A DNA stretch of 64,000 bases from Dipteris shenzhenensis (taxonomy: Eukaryota; Polypodiophyta; Polypodiopsida; Gleicheniales): the NCBI GenBank assembly GCA_047967505.1, contig CM106538.1. One strand, 5' to 3'. The notes beneath the pieces are model-generated. The model saw only the letters and a list, made by a program, of their open reading frames with translations. It did no database searches and was not told the DNA's origin. Each line of letters starts with the position of its first letter. The first letter of the stretch is position 1. This document shows positions 1 through 11,476 of the stretch, piece by piece. The position numbers and the translations under genes are program-made.

Positions 1-620
1 TCCCCTTCTTTGGTTACACGGTCAGTAATGCCACGAGGTTCCAGATTAGTTATAGAGGTTGGAGACCTTCCAGAGCCCCTAATTGGGAGACTTATTAGGT
101 TTTTGCAGACTTGCAAAGAGTGTTTTAGAGGAGGCTTTGGAAGTCCTAAAGAAATAAAAAGATCACTTTATTTTTTTGGCTTTCTAGTCGTGGACGAATT
201 GCAGTGAACAAGTGGAGGTCCAGGTTTGGTGGGCAGACTCCACTTGTCCTACTCCACTTGTCCTAGGTACTCGTCTGTGGAGGAGTCAGTCCATCATTGC
301 TTATGGGACTGCAGGTGTGCAAGAGTCGTATGGATAAGGGCTGCTAGGATCCTCGGCACCTTTGTCCCTTCTCATTTTCTTCATGACTTGGGAATCAGTG
401 GCTTGGCTCTCCTTGATAGGACCTCAGATCTTCTATGAGTGGCAGGATGCTTTCTAGGCCATCTCCATCTGACGACACCTAGTCGAGCCTTGCTATTTGG
501 AGGATGTGCCTATCTCCCACTATAGACCAGTTCATGCTGATGTGGATTCTTCTTGGGAGATATTGGCTGCTATTACGGTGATAGGACAAAACCTGTATCA
601 AGTTTTTGAGCACTGTATAT
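1..620 (+). pseudogene. LINE ORF2 C-terminal fragment (zf-RVT region)
   Basis: Broken remnant of the end of a plant L1-type LINE ORF2. Around 280-340 the frame reads C-P-R-Y then VEESVHHCLWDC, followed by RVVW, the Cys/His pattern of the zinc-binding domain that follows reverse transcriptase in plant LINEs. Stops interrupt the frame at about 205 and 436. The stretch at 529-575 reads like DVDSSWEILAAI, and a near copy occurs at 17599-17645, so both belong to one repeat family. No reverse transcriptase core is visible. The left end is cut by the window. Family is fairly sure; exact ends are not. Confidence 0.55.
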
Positions 621-1171
621 AGCTGTGGGTAGGCACATAGTTGTACACATCTAGGGTAGGTGTGGGCTTTTGGCATTTGTGGATTTTTCTTTCACAAGCA
701 TGATGGACTAATGTATAGTTTTTTGAAACAATAAAGTATGTTTTGCAGGGACTTCATGGGAAATGATGAAATGCAATGTGGTTGTACCAGACTTCTAGAG
801 CAAGGGTGTTCAGTGTGTGGTCAAGTGAAATGTTTTTGGGGTCATGTAAAGCCAAGTCATGAAGGGTTTTATTATATTTTCCTGAGTCAATGTGCACTTG
901 CATGTTACAGGAATTTGATATGTTCTGGTGTCCATGTCGAGGGGCTTTTCATGTGTGTGTACAGGGGTGCATGAAAGCCTTAATTTGCATGCTAATGTGT
1001 GTGGGAATTGTGTGACCAAAGGTCCAAAATGTGCATTTAATGTGCCTTGGAGGATATTTGCATTTTTTAAATGGAAGAGTGGTAAATTCTACGTGATGAC
1101 GTGGCTGGAAAATCTGGAAGGGAATGTATGCATGCAAGGTGGCTAGGTGATCAAGGAAGGGGGATGCTTTG
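621..1171. other. No gene seen; left flank of element 1
   Basis: No convincing coding sequence. An AATAAA lies near 730. The last five bases before the LTR (CTTTG, 1167-1171) nearly match the five after the 3' LTR (CTCTG, 7775-7779), so this block and 7775 onward were probably contiguous before element 1 inserted. They may together be the 5' LTR of the Tat-like element that follows; I could not confirm this. Confidence 0.4.
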
Positions 1172-1645
1172 TGTTATGCTCTAGCCGAGATAGCATGACC
1201 TCGGATAGATCGGTGGGCATTTTCTCTTAGATGACCAACTTTTGTAATAGTTAATGTGCGTAATTAAAATGGTCAAGAGAAGTAACTGCCAAGGTCCTAG
1301 GTGAGGGCGGAATGGCATTGACTAGATAGTTCTGAGTGCTAAGGCCTAGGTGCACCTAAATGTGCAATAATGCCAAGGGGCAAGTGGATTTTAATGTGCC
1401 CAAGAGAGGGGTAAAAAGGTGCACCAAGTGGAGAGGCTATAATGATGACATTTGGCAAGGAGAACTATCTAGGGAATTGAGGGTCTCATGGATAGGAATG
1501 AACGAAATAACGAAGAGATCTGTGAATCAACTATCCAAGAGAGAAGGCTGGGTGGAAATATAGCAAGCCATCGCCCGTGATAATTTTGACGACGAGCAGA
1601 GATTTAACCCAAGGGAAAAGACGACGATAGAGTAAGTTTCTGATA
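1172..1645 (+). repeat. 5' LTR of element 1
   Basis: Matches 7302-7774 almost base for base, with one substitution in TTAATG[T/G]GCC and an indel plus substitution near 1470. It begins TGTTATGCTC and ends TTTCTGATA, with the primer-binding site two bases downstream. The first 35 bp resemble the LTR start of element 2, while the rest is clearly diverged from it. Confidence 0.95.
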
Positions 1646-1647
1646 TT

Positions 1648-1659
1648 TGGTATCAGAGC
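1648..1659 (+). other. Primer-binding site, initiator Met-tRNA type
   Basis: TGGTATCAGAGC, the standard plant PBS complementary to the 3' end of initiator tRNA-Met, two bases after the 5' LTR. Confidence 0.93.
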
Positions 1660-2603
1660 GACAGGAAGAGATCAGGGAAGGGTGGAAACAGCGATGCTGT
1701 GTGACGGTACAAGAGAAATTCACTAAAGTTCGAAAGGGTGCACTTGCTCCAACTTCCAAAGCAAGTGATACTAGTCGCACAAATCCATCGCCACGAAGCT
1801 TTGAGTGAGCATGTCCAAAAGTTGGCCTCCGATTCACGAACGTAATTCACAAGAATTCGATCCCTCCAAGTGACCTTGCCCGTGGCTACGGGAGTTGGGG
1901 CAATGGAATGCCTGCAGCGGAGAAAGGTCGTGATAATTGGTATCGTGGATCTAGACTTTCCATCGCAGGGGCTGCACATTTCCCATTGAAAGTTCGAATA
2001 GCAGTAGCAGGTTTGGTGTCGTCCAAGCAGTTGGGTGCTTCATCGTGCGGCATATACTCTGAGCGCCGAGGCAAGGATTTTGGAAAGCAATAGCCAAGGG
2101 CAATTCAACGTGGGAACGATTAAAGTGAAGAGCACTCTTGACGACGCCTTGCGCAACAAGGCATCCACCACGTCATGATGTAGCTACAAGCAGCAGCACG
2201 CTTCAATCGCCTTCTTACGTTTGACGAGCTCTCCAGTACCCGCCCCGCAGCAGCAACAGCTCGCCGCCTTCGTCCCTCATTTTTCTTGCTTTTCGCTATC
2301 TCGGAGAGGGCTACCGCTATTGCTATCGTTGGTTCGACAACAGGAACCACTCACGACTTCATCTGGGACCTGACTGTCTATTCAAAGTCAGAAAGAAAGG
2401 GAGATCCTGGTCAGGAGTAATTACCAGGGAGCACCTTTTTCCCTTATACAGATTTTCCAGTTTCCAGTTGTAGTGTAGTTATTTCAGTACTTCTCTTGGA
2501 ATTTAGTGTGCGAAAAGAAAAAGAAAAAGAAGAAGAAAAATATAAATAGCGGGAAAAAAAAAAGAAGAGATATATACATTTTATTTTTTCTTTCAAGGAA
2601 AAA
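1660..2603 (+). other. Untranslated leader of element 1
   Basis: About 940 bp between PBS and gag with no long frame in sense. The last 100 bp are A/G-rich (AAGAAAAAGAAGAAG near 2515-2540) just before the gag ATG. No host gene is seen. Confidence 0.7.
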
Positions 2604-3257
2604 ATGGATACCGAGGGACAAGATTCCAGGATGAATCCTGAAGAATCTAGGATTCAATCCACACAACAGATGTCACATCATGCAGCACCTACTTTGATTG
2701 GTAGGATTTCGATATTAGAGGATGCTTTACAGCAGATTATGAACCAGCAGCTTCAAGTGAATGCTGGTCAAAATGAGATCAGGGAGATGGTGCAAGCCTT
2801 GTCGGCTAGACCGTCTAGGATTGATAAGGGCAAAGCTCCAGCAGAGCCAGAGCCCAGTATACATTCCTTAGAGCGCGCAAGGGTCAAAGTGCCCAATATC
2901 GCTAATTATAGACCGGAGAAGTACGCTGGTCGGATGACCGAGCGCAGCTCTGATGTGATCGAGGTTTGGTTACACAAGTGGGAAGAAGCCTTCGCCATTT
3001 GTGAAATTAGATCCGATCTAAAGAAAATCCGCGAGGCCACACACTTGTTTATTGAGGCAGCGGACAGATGGTGGATAAAGCAACAGAAGGATCAAGTTGC
3101 TCCAACCACCTGGGAAGGGTTTAAAGCTGAATTCAAGAAACACTTTCTTCCACCTGATGAAGAATCCCGAGCTTGGGACGCTTATAGAAATCTTCGTCAG
3201 AGGAGTCTGTCAGTGGCAGAGTACACTGACAAATTCAGAGAATGTGTCATGAAATAA
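2604..3257 (+). pseudogene. gag N-terminal part, element 1
   Basis: A 217-residue frame starting at ATG 2604 with the retrotransposon gag core: IEVWLHKWEEAF, then WEGFKAEFKKHFLPP and SVAEYTDKFRECV. Gag forms the virus-like particle that carries element RNA. The frame ends at a premature TAA at 3255-3257 caused by a one-base shift. The continuation of gag starts in another frame at 3242. By eye only about two thirds of residues match element 2 gag, much less than in pol. Confidence 0.9.
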
Positions 3258-6200
3258 CAGACCCTCTCCCTATGTCGGTTCAGTTAAAAGACTATATCTA
3301 TGGACTGAACGACAAGATCAAAATGGAAGTTCGGGCTAAATATGTGACTACATTAGATGAATCCATTGCAGTAGCCCTGAACTATGAGGATGCTAGAGGC
3401 AGATCTGGGGGATTTGTGCAGGCAGGGACTCAGTATGAGCACCCGAGAAAAGGGGGATTTCAGAGGAAATGGGTTTCAAAGACAAGTGTCTCGCAGCCAA
3501 GTGGCCAAACCAAGCAGGTGAAGCCGGTTGAGGGACCAGTAAAAACAAGTACCACCGTTGGGGTGAAAAGGAAAATAACTCCAATGGCAGCCCGGGCTTG
3601 GTCAAAGTCCTCGTTGACCTCTGAACAAAAGGAGAAAGCTAGAAAAGAAGGATTGTGCTTCAGCTGCCTTCAGCGACATCAGTGGAAGGATTGTCCACTG
3701 AATAAAGACCGTCGCACGGCTAATATGATAATATCTGAATGCGACGTAGAAATGCAAGAGAGTCCCAGTGCGGAACATATGCAGATGCAACTGGCGGGAC
3801 CTTCTCAGAGGTTAGTACCTTGTTTGTTATGTGTATCTGTTGCTAAGTTAGTGACGAGTGCACCTGATAACATCCTATCTAAGCCCGCAGCAACGGGGTA
3901 TACGGCCTTTAATGATACGGAGTTAATTAAAATGAAAGGGCAAGTGGCCAGTCATGATGTCATTGTGTTGTTTGACTCGGCGTCAACTCACAATGTGATT
4001 AACTCCAAGCTCGTGAAGAGGCTGAAACTAAAGACAAGTCCATCTGACTATGCGTATACAGTCAGGATGGCCGATGGAAGTTCAACTGAAGTATGGGACC
4101 AAAGGGTTACCCAGTTGGAGCTTCGGATTCAGGACTATGCTGAGAAGCTTGATTTTGAAATGACCAAGCTTGCTCATGCAGATATAGCCCTGGGAATGGC
4201 GTGGCATTCTAGGAAGAATCCAGCCATTGATTGGAAAAAGCACGTATATCAATTCAAGATGAATGATGTGCTTTATGTCTTACGAGGTGAAAAAGATATA
4301 CCTCAGGGACCGTTGGTTTCTGTGATGGAAATCAGAAAGGCTCAAGTCGAGTCTTTATTCCTTTGCACAGCATCAATAGAGCCGGTGGATGATTCTTCGG
4401 CTAGCACTGATGTTACGCAAAGTGGTGAGATGGTCAAGCTGGCTAATCTTATAACAGAGGAGTTCTCTGAATGTTTTAGGGATGAACTACCTTATGGGTT
4501 ACCTCCAGAACGGAAAGTTCAACATAAGATTGAACTGATCCCGGGGGCAGAACCTGTAAATAGACCTCCCTATAGAATGAGTTTTGCTGAAGAAGCGGAG
4601 GTGCGTAGGCAGCTGGAAGAATACCTCAAGTTGGGGCAGATTCAACCAAGTTTCTCACCTTTTGCTTCGCCAGTGATATTAAAGAGGAAAAAGGATGATA
4701 CGTTTCGCCTCTGTATAGATTACAGAGCATTGAATAATATCACTGTTAAGCACAGGTATCCGATGGCTCGGATTGATGATTTGCTAGATGCATTACATGG
4801 AGCCGTGATTTTCAGCAAGATAGATCTTAAGTGCGGCTACCATCAGATCCGGATTAGAACCGAGGATGTGCATAAAACCGCTTTCAGAAGCAGGTTTGGT
4901 CATTATGAGTTTTTGGTAATGCCCTTCGGACTTACCAATGCTCCAGCGACCTTCGTCATGCTTATGAACGATTTACTACGTCCGTATATCGGAAAGTTCG
5001 TAGTACATTTTATTGACGATATCTTGATATTCAGTAAGAGTGTTACTGAACATCGTGAACACTTAAGGATAGTGTTCAGTACTTTGAGGAAAGCCAGTCT
5101 TTATGTGAATAAAAAGAAAACTATACTGTGTATGGTTAGGCTTGAGTATTTAGGGTTCATAATTACTCCACAGGGGGTAGAAATGGATCCAAAGAAAGTG
5201 GCTGCGATACTAACTTGGCCAATCCCTCAGAGTCTAACCGTGTTGCGATCATTCTTGGGATTTGTCCAGTTTTATAGAAGGCATATCAAAGGATATTCCG
5301 GAATAGTATCGCCATTGACTGATCTGACCTCAGATAAAGTACCTTTTATTTGGGGACAGAATCAACAGGAAAGTTTTAATACCATAAAACAAGCTGTGGT
5401 CTCAGGACCGGTGTTAAAAATAGTTGATCCCCAGAAACCGTTGTTCCTAGAAACCGATGTAAGTGGCATTGCGGTAGGAGCAGTCCTCCTTCAAGAGGGA
5501 AGGCCAGTAGCCTTCGAAAGCAAGAAGCTTTCTCCCTCTCAAAGGAATTGGCCAACTCATGAATTGGAGTTGTATGCAGTTATCCATGCTTTGAAAACAT
5601 GGAGGCATTATTTGTATGGTTCAGAGTTTTATGTGGATGTGGATCATGATACTCTGAAACATTTTTGTAAACAGCCTGACTTGAGGGGCCGCCAAGCTAG
5701 GTGGGCAGAGCTCATGCAGGAGTTTAATCTAACGATTCGGTACCGAAGAGGAAAAGACAATAAGGTTGCTGATGCGTTGTCTCGCATTATGCACAACCTG
5801 AGTTTCACGGTATTAGAGAGTGCTCTAATGACCGAGATAAGAGAAACTCAAAAAGTGGACGAGTTTGTCCAGAGCTTATGGCCTAAAGCTCATGTGTTAA
5901 AACCCGGGGAAAATGAAAAGGATGACCTGGCATCCAGAAAAGGCCAAACTTATGCAAGATATACCATAAGAGATGGTATGCTAGTTAGAAATGGCAAGGT
6001 TGTAGTACCTGGTCAGAATGATCTCAGGCAGAGAGTCATTCAACAATGCCATGATAGCCCGTGTGCGGGACATCTAGGTGTCGAGAAGACATATAATCTC
6101 GTGAAGCGAGATTTCTTTTGGCCAAAGATGAAAAAGCATATTCATGAATATGTGACACGGTGTTTCTCGTGTCAGGTAAGTAAGGCCGAGCGGGTGAAGC

Positions 6201-6832
6201 CACCTGGACTTTCACAGCCCTTGGAAATACCACTAAGTAAGTGGGAGAGCATTTCCATGGACTTTATTGTAGGGCTACCTGCAACACAAGGAGGGTATAA
6301 TTCTATCCTTGTGGTGGTTGATCGTCTAACCAAGATGGCTCACTTCATTCCGACTAGAGAGTCTGTTAGTGCCCCGCAAGTGGCGGATTTGTTTATTAGA
6401 CATATATTTCGTCTGCATGGATTGCCTAGATCCATAGTGTCAGACAGAGATGTTAGATTTACCGGTCATTTTTGGACAGCGGTATTTGAGACACTAAGGA
6501 CTGAGTTGGGAATGAGTAGTAGGGATCATCCTGAGACGGATGGTCAGACGGAGAGAGTCAACCAGACTTTAGAGGATATGCTGAGGGCATATGTGTCATT
6601 GAGGCAACATACATGGGACAAGTGGTTGCCATTGTTGGAGTTTGCCTACAATGATAGGAAACATTCATCTACTGGGTTCAGTCCGTTTGAGCTGAACTAT
6701 GGTTATAGGCTAGCCAATCCAACTATAGTTGGAGTACCTCAGAAAGTGCCTAGTGCCGCGAACTTTGTAGTTCAGATGCGGGAGACGCTAGCACTTGCGA
6801 GAGCTAATATCCGCCAAGGTGTATGCGGATGA
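3242..6832 (+). pseudogene. gag C-terminus and pol polyprotein, element 1
   Basis: Long frame of about 1196 codons. In order: gag C-terminus with zinc knuckle CFSCLQRHQWKDC (a CX2CX3HX4C spacing); retropepsin-like protease with DSAS active site near 3975; reverse transcriptase with catalytic FIDD near 5010; RNase H with an ETDVSG start and HELELYAV; integrase HHCC zinc domain (CAGH...CFSC) near 6060-6175; and the D,D,E core with SMDFIVG, VSDRDVRF and TDGQTERVNQ. The first codons overlap the gag frame because of the frameshift at about 3250. The end is artificial: a 17-bp deletion near 6815 shifts the frame to a stop at 6830-6832. Confidence 0.93.
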
Positions 6833-7289
6833 AAATCGGTCTATAAGAGTATTTGAAGAAGGAGAAAAAATTTTTCTCAGAATTCCTTCGCACTCGAAGT
6901 CGTTGACTTCAGGAGAGTGTGCTAAGTTATCACCTCGATACTGTGGGCCGTGGTTAATTCTAAAGAGAATAGGCAGTGTAGCCTATAAATTAGAATTGCC
7001 ACAGGGGTGTAAGGTGCACCCGGTTTTTCATGTTTCGCGCTTAAAGAAATTTTTGCATACAGGTGACTCACTAATTGAAGGTGTGGTTTTGTTTCAGGAG
7101 ATAGAGGATATTGCAAGGCGCCAGCCAACAAGAATCCTGGACCGAGGAACAATGCAAATACGAAATCGGAAGATACCCACGGTGTTGGTTGCATGGCATG
7201 GTCAGCCTCTATCGGAAGCTACCTGGGAATCCATATACCAGTTACGGAGAGCGTTCCCAGATTTCATCATCGAGGACGCTGATGCTTGA
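6819..7289 (+). pseudogene. integrase C-terminus and chromodomain, element 1
   Basis: Downstream of the 17-bp deletion the polyprotein continues in a different frame: KVYADENRS, then the SH3-like integrase tail ([24 protein letters not shown]), then a chromodomain (PTVLVAWHGQPLSEATWES) ending at TGA 7287-7289. Such chromodomains are thought to bias integration toward particular chromatin. The chromodomain itself is intact here, whereas element 2 has a frameshift inside it. Confidence 0.9.
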
Positions 7290-7301
7290 AGAGGGAAGGA
7301 A
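7288..7301 (+). other. Polypurine tract of element 1
   Basis: Fourteen purines (GAAGAGGGAAGGAA) directly before the 3' LTR. This primes plus-strand DNA synthesis in LTR elements. Element 2 has the identical tract. Confidence 0.88.
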
Positions 7302-7774
7302 TGTTATGCTCTAGCCGAGATAGCATGACCTCGGATAGATCGGTGGGCATTTTCTCTTAGATGACCAACTTTTGTAATAGTTAATGTGCGTAATTAAAAT
7401 GGTCAAGAGAAGTAACTGCCAAGGTCCTAGGTGAGGGCGGAATGGCATTGACTAGATAGTTCTGAGTGCTAAGGCCTAGGTGCACCTAAATGTGCAATAA
7501 TGCCAAGGGGCAAGTGGATTTTAATGGGCCCAAGAGAGGGGTAAAAAGGTGCACCAAGTGGAGAGGCTATAATGATGACATTTGGCAAGGAGAACTATCT
7601 AGGAATTAAGGGTCTCATGGATAGGAATGAACGAAATAACGAAGAGATCTGTGAATCAACTATCCAAGAGAGAAGGCTGGGTGGAAATATAGCAAGCCAT
7701 CGCCCGTGATAATTTTGACGACGAGCAGAGATTTAACCCAAGGGAAAAGACGACGATAGAGTAAGTTTCTGATA
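7302..7774 (+). repeat. 3' LTR of element 1
   Basis: Near-identical partner of 1172-1645, one base shorter. Similarity stops exactly at GATA (7771-7774), where the 5' copy goes on to the PBS. Confidence 0.95.
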
Positions 7775-8792
7775 CTCTGGCTGACGAGTGGGCTGATATG
7801 TGGGATGGCGACTACTGGAGAGTTCTAGAAAACGTGGATGAGCGGAAGAGATCAGGTTGGGGGGAAGAAAGCGAAGAAGGAGAGAGGAGAGGATCTGCTG
7901 GTCGATGAACGGATGGTTCACGGGCTCCAAATTGTTGTACAAGCGCAGTGCGTCAGGGTGTAGAGGGCTGTGACAATCTGAGAGAGCAATTGGGCTGTGT
8001 ACGGGCTGTCAACGTGGTGTGATGATCTGAAAAAAAATAGCACAGGGTTGATGGGCTGTTAGCTGAGCGGAGAGCTAACGGGCTGATCGACATGAAGTAC
8101 GAGCCGCTTATTTTGGGCTGTGGGTTTGTTACCTTTAATCACGCACAAGTGTGCAGGCTGCGTGGGGGAGCTTAGCTGGAACAGAAGACAGATTGGGAGT
8201 TGTCACTTCTGGAAGCACTCGTGATGTGGTTGCTTACAATTCTGAGTATGACGTACAGTTTGTGTGCAGATGCAATAGTGACTGAACGGAAGTCATGATA
8301 GGGACTTTGATCGTTGAGGATTCATGAGTTTATAGGTGGAGGGGATGACTCCATGGATTAGCATTCTTGGGGGTTCTTTGTGCATGAGGATTCTGTACAA
8401 GAATAAGTATGAGCTGTTTATCATATACAAGCTGCTGGAAGGAGGTGTTGTAGATACATCATGTGTGGTTGATATGTCGTACAAAGAACGACTGGGTGTA
8501 TGAACAATTCTTGGTTGACACAGAGCTACAACAAGTCAAAGCCTTCTTTCCCCTCTTTCAAAGAGTCTGTGTGTTCCTCTGTGTGTATTCTAGTCAGATT
8601 GTGTGGGAGATTGACTTGTGTGGGAGATTGACTTGTTATTTGTGTGCTCTAGACATCTGCTCTCGAACCTGGTTCATAAGCTTATCATCTATGGGCCCAC
8701 ATTGTAGCTGATCCCTATGAAGTCTCAGCTATCTGATGTGGTGAAGTACATAATTCCTGGTTGTCTTTCCTTTTTTTTCCTTATCATCTTTT
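7775..8792. other. No gene seen; possible remainder of a 5' LTR of element 5
   Basis: No supported coding frame. A 17-bp direct duplication (TGTGGGAGATTGACTTG) lies at 8602-8618 and 8619-8635. The block ends at a PBS-like sequence at 8793, so part of it may be the 5' LTR of element 5. I found no matching 3' LTR downstream of 17604. Confidence 0.35.
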
Positions 8793-8811
8793 TGGCGATC
8801 CTACTGGGGAC
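8793..8811 (+). other. Putative primer-binding site of element 5
   Basis: TGGCGATCCTACTGGGGAC resembles the TGGCGCC...GGGGAC leader found in Athila/Tat elements. It sits just upstream of the gag-like frames. Assignment rests on motif likeness and position. Confidence 0.45.
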
Positions 8812-8891
8812 AAGAGGAGTTTTGAATTGAGATTGGGTACTCAAGACAAAATGGCCCAGAAGATTGGCTGGGGAATGTTGCTTCAATTTCT

Positions 8892-9107
8892 GTGTGGTTA
8901 GGGATTGAAACTATGAAGACAAAGCCTCATATGAGAGTGATTCATTGTGAGTTATGTGGGGAGTGTGGACACAGGAGAGATAGATGCCTTGATGTTGAAC
9001 TTCGGGTGATGCGTCTCCGTGCTAAGGTTCAAAAGGCTTTGAAAGTGATTGCTCTTAGGAAGAAGAATGCCAATCAGATGCAGGGTAAGTTTTCTTCAGT
9101 AGAGTGA
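8892..9107 (+). pseudogene. Small zinc-knuckle ORF upstream of gag, element 5
   Basis: A 71-codon frame with one perfect CCHC knuckle, CELCGECGHRRDRC (CX2CX4HX4C), and a basic tail. It lies between the putative PBS and gag. Tat/Ogre-type elements often carry an extra ORF before gag, but the knuckle could equally be a fragment of a duplicated or rearranged gag. The true gag knuckle is separate, at about 9983-10022. Confidence 0.45.
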
Positions 9108-9189
9108 TTATTTTTGTTTTCTTCCCAGAAGAGGTTGGGTGGTATTTCTGGTTGGGGGTGTGTTTGAGATAAGTTAGTCAAGAGGAGAG

Positions 9190-9772
9190 ATGGCTCATGA
9201 ATTTCCTCGATTTCACGGGTTGCCCAATGAAGACCCAGAGAGGTTTTTAGTGTGCTTTGAGTTCACAGCTCTTATTAAAGACAGGAATGCTCCAAAAGTC
9301 CTTCAGATTCTATCCTTTTGTCTATTGGGAGAAGCGAGAACTTGGCTGCAAGATTTCTCTGCAAGGATGCATGATGATCAGGGTGCTCACAGAAACCCGA
9401 CTTATCCAAAGGTGAGGAATGTGTGTTAGAGATCCTAATGGTATTTGGAGAGAGCTATGTTTACTGCAGCAACAGCCGACTCAATTAGTGGATGAGTATG
9501 TCGCTAAGTTCACTGTGTTGTGGAATAAATGGTAGGTGGCCTTATTACTTGAAGTTCTTCCCAGAGTCATAAAAAAGGATAGGTTTGTTACTGGTCTGAA
9601 GCCGGAGATTAGGATAAAGATTGAATGTAAAGAGCTGGTCACTTATGAGGATGCTCTCAGGATAGCAAAAGAGAAGGAGAGGAGGCGGATAAGATTGTCA
9701 CAAATGATGCAAGAGATGCCAATGCTTCAGCATGTGCCCGAAATTATCTCTCATGTGAAGCCAGAAATATAG
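9190..9772 (+). pseudogene. gag, element 5 (frameshifted)
   Basis: The frame from ATG 9190 (MAHEFPRFHG, EDPERFL, GEARTWLQD) matches the retrotransposon gag core. It breaks at 9427-9429, passes through several stops, and resumes in another frame at 9536 (VIKKDRFVTGLKPEI, YEDALRIAKEKE). A TAG at 9770-9772 separates it from the following frame. The gag of the Tat-like element is therefore non-functional. Confidence 0.75.
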
Positions 9773-9820
9773 AAACCTGAAGTCAGGAAGGAGGAGAATA
9801 TAAAAGAAGAAATTCATGAA

Positions 9821-11254
9821 ATGTCGGAGCTTATGAAGAGTTTGAGTTTGAATTTGATGAACGGTTGGGGTAGAGGTAGATCATCGCGTGGTTATGGCAG
9901 AGGCAGCATGCCTTCTTCAAATAATTCAGGCCTGTGGCAGGCAGAACGAGGTCAAGGGTCATTTGCACCTTGTGTCCAGTGCTTTAATTGTGGAGAGTGG
10001 GGACATTACAGGACACACTGTGATAAGCCTCCTCGTGCTAGAGGTGATGTTTATCCATTGCCAACAGGGTTAAATAATAGGGTGAATGATCATAGTGTAG
10101 AAGTAAAAGATGCAGGTCAGCCTAGTACCTCTGAAATCTGTAAAGCCACTGCAGAAGAGAAAGGGAAAGGTAAGGCAGCTACATTTGGCTTGTTGGAGTT
10201 GGAGGAAGTTAAAGATGTCATGCCATTAGGAAAGAGAGATAGAGAAGAGGAGGTTGGTCCGAGTGCAAAGAAGAGGAATGATGCCTGCGGGGTTGGGAGA
10301 GCCTATCCTTTGATTCTTGGAAGGCCGTGGTTGAGGAAGGTAGGTGCAATTCAGAATTGGCAGAGAGGAATCTTTTCTGTACATACGAATGGGAAGAAAT
10401 TGAATTTCGATATGGTAAGCAGGGCTGAAGTTTCAGATTCAGCAAGTGAAGAGGAAGAGAGAAGTGAAACCAGCAGTGAGGATGAGAGCTCGATGACTTC
10501 AGAAAGTGATGAAGGAACAATAGCATTGGTGGATTTGGTAGATGAGGATTCACAGGTATATTTTGTGGGGGCAGCAGGGTTCGGTGAGGAAGAGGTGAAT
10601 AGGTTTGAGGTTATCGAGGATTTAATGCAGCCCAAATGTTCTCAAGAATCAATCGAGGTGTTGACTGAGCAATCATTGAATCATGATCTCAATGTTGAGG
10701 AGAAAGAAGAATATTCGAAGATGTTGCAAAAATACCCCAATTTGTTTATCACCTCTTATGAGGAGATCAGGGGATTTAAAGGGAAGCCTCTGAGGATTGA
10801 GCTGAACAAAGGTGCCAAACCTGTTTTTCAGAAAATAAGGAGATTAAGCCCAGAACACAAAGATGTGCTGAAGGAAGAGGTAGATAAGCTTCTCAAGGCA
10901 GGAATAATTTATCCTGTAGTTCACTCTGATTGGATAAGTCCTGCGGTCATAGTGCCAAAAGGTGTAGACAAATGGAGAGTCTGTGTCAATTACAAACCTC
11001 TGAATGCAGTGACAAAGAGAAACCACTATCCTCTGCCTTTTTTGGATGATATTCTTGATAAAGTGGTGGGTCATGAAATGTACAGCTTGTGTGATGGATA
11101 TTCAAGGTACTTCCAGATAGCCATAGCCCAGGAAGATCAAATCAAGACTACTTTCATTACCCCCTGGGGCTGTTTTTGTTACAGTTGGAGTTACCAATGG
11201 CCCCTCGCACTATCAGGAGAATTCAGATCTGATTTTATCACCTTTCCTAGATAA
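9821..11254 (+). pseudogene. gag end, protease remnant and reverse transcriptase, element 5
   Basis: A 477-codon frame. First come glycine/arginine-rich sequence and a zinc knuckle, CFNCGEWGHYRTHC. The protease is only its C-terminal edge (LILGRPWLRKVGAI near 10310); the Asp active-site half is missing, implying an internal deletion. Then an acidic linker and reverse transcriptase fingers and palm (IELNKGAKPVFQKIRR, WRVCVNYKPLNAVTK, HYPLPFLDDILD). The frame is lost near 11170 in the TPWGCF region. Similar to Tat/Athila-type gypsy pol, with the rest of RT following in another frame. Confidence 0.85.
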
Positions 11255-11445
11255 ATTTTGTAAAGTCTTTATTGATGACATTTGTGTCTACAGTGGAAGA
11301 GGGGAGCACTGTGGCAAGCTGGATCAGGTATTTTATGAGATTGATAATAATGGTGGTCAATTAAATCCTAAGAAGACTCAGTTAGCTCAGACCAGCATTA
11401 AAATGTTGGGGCATATTGTATCTGAGAATGGGATTGAGCCACCCC
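11255..11445 (+). pseudogene. reverse transcriptase, catalytic part, element 5
   Basis: Continuation of RT after a frameshift, with the catalytic motif FIDDICVYS near 11265-11295 and MLGHIVSENGIEP at 11403-11441. Gypsy sequence stops abruptly near 11445 where the copia insert begins. Gypsy homology resumes only near 15940 with the additional RNase H, so the RT thumb and first RNase H are missing. Confidence 0.8.
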
Positions 11446-11476
11446 CCTGTAGTGCCAATGTCATGTACAAGGCTGA

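Larger units (their letters stand above)
1172..7774 (+). mobile_element. Ty3/gypsy chromovirus, element 1 (young, defective)
   Basis: An LTR retrotransposon with order LTR, PBS, gag, protease, reverse transcriptase, RNase H, integrase, chromodomain, PPT, LTR. The LTRs (474 and 473 bp) differ by eye at about three positions, so the insertion is recent. The target duplication is imperfect (CTTTG/CTCTG). The LTRs start TG but end TGATA rather than the usual CA. The coding region carries a one-base frameshift near 3250 and a 17-bp deletion near 6815, so it cannot make a full polyprotein. It is closely related to element 2 at 26614-33407, but its LTR and gag belong to a different subfamily. Confidence 0.95.
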
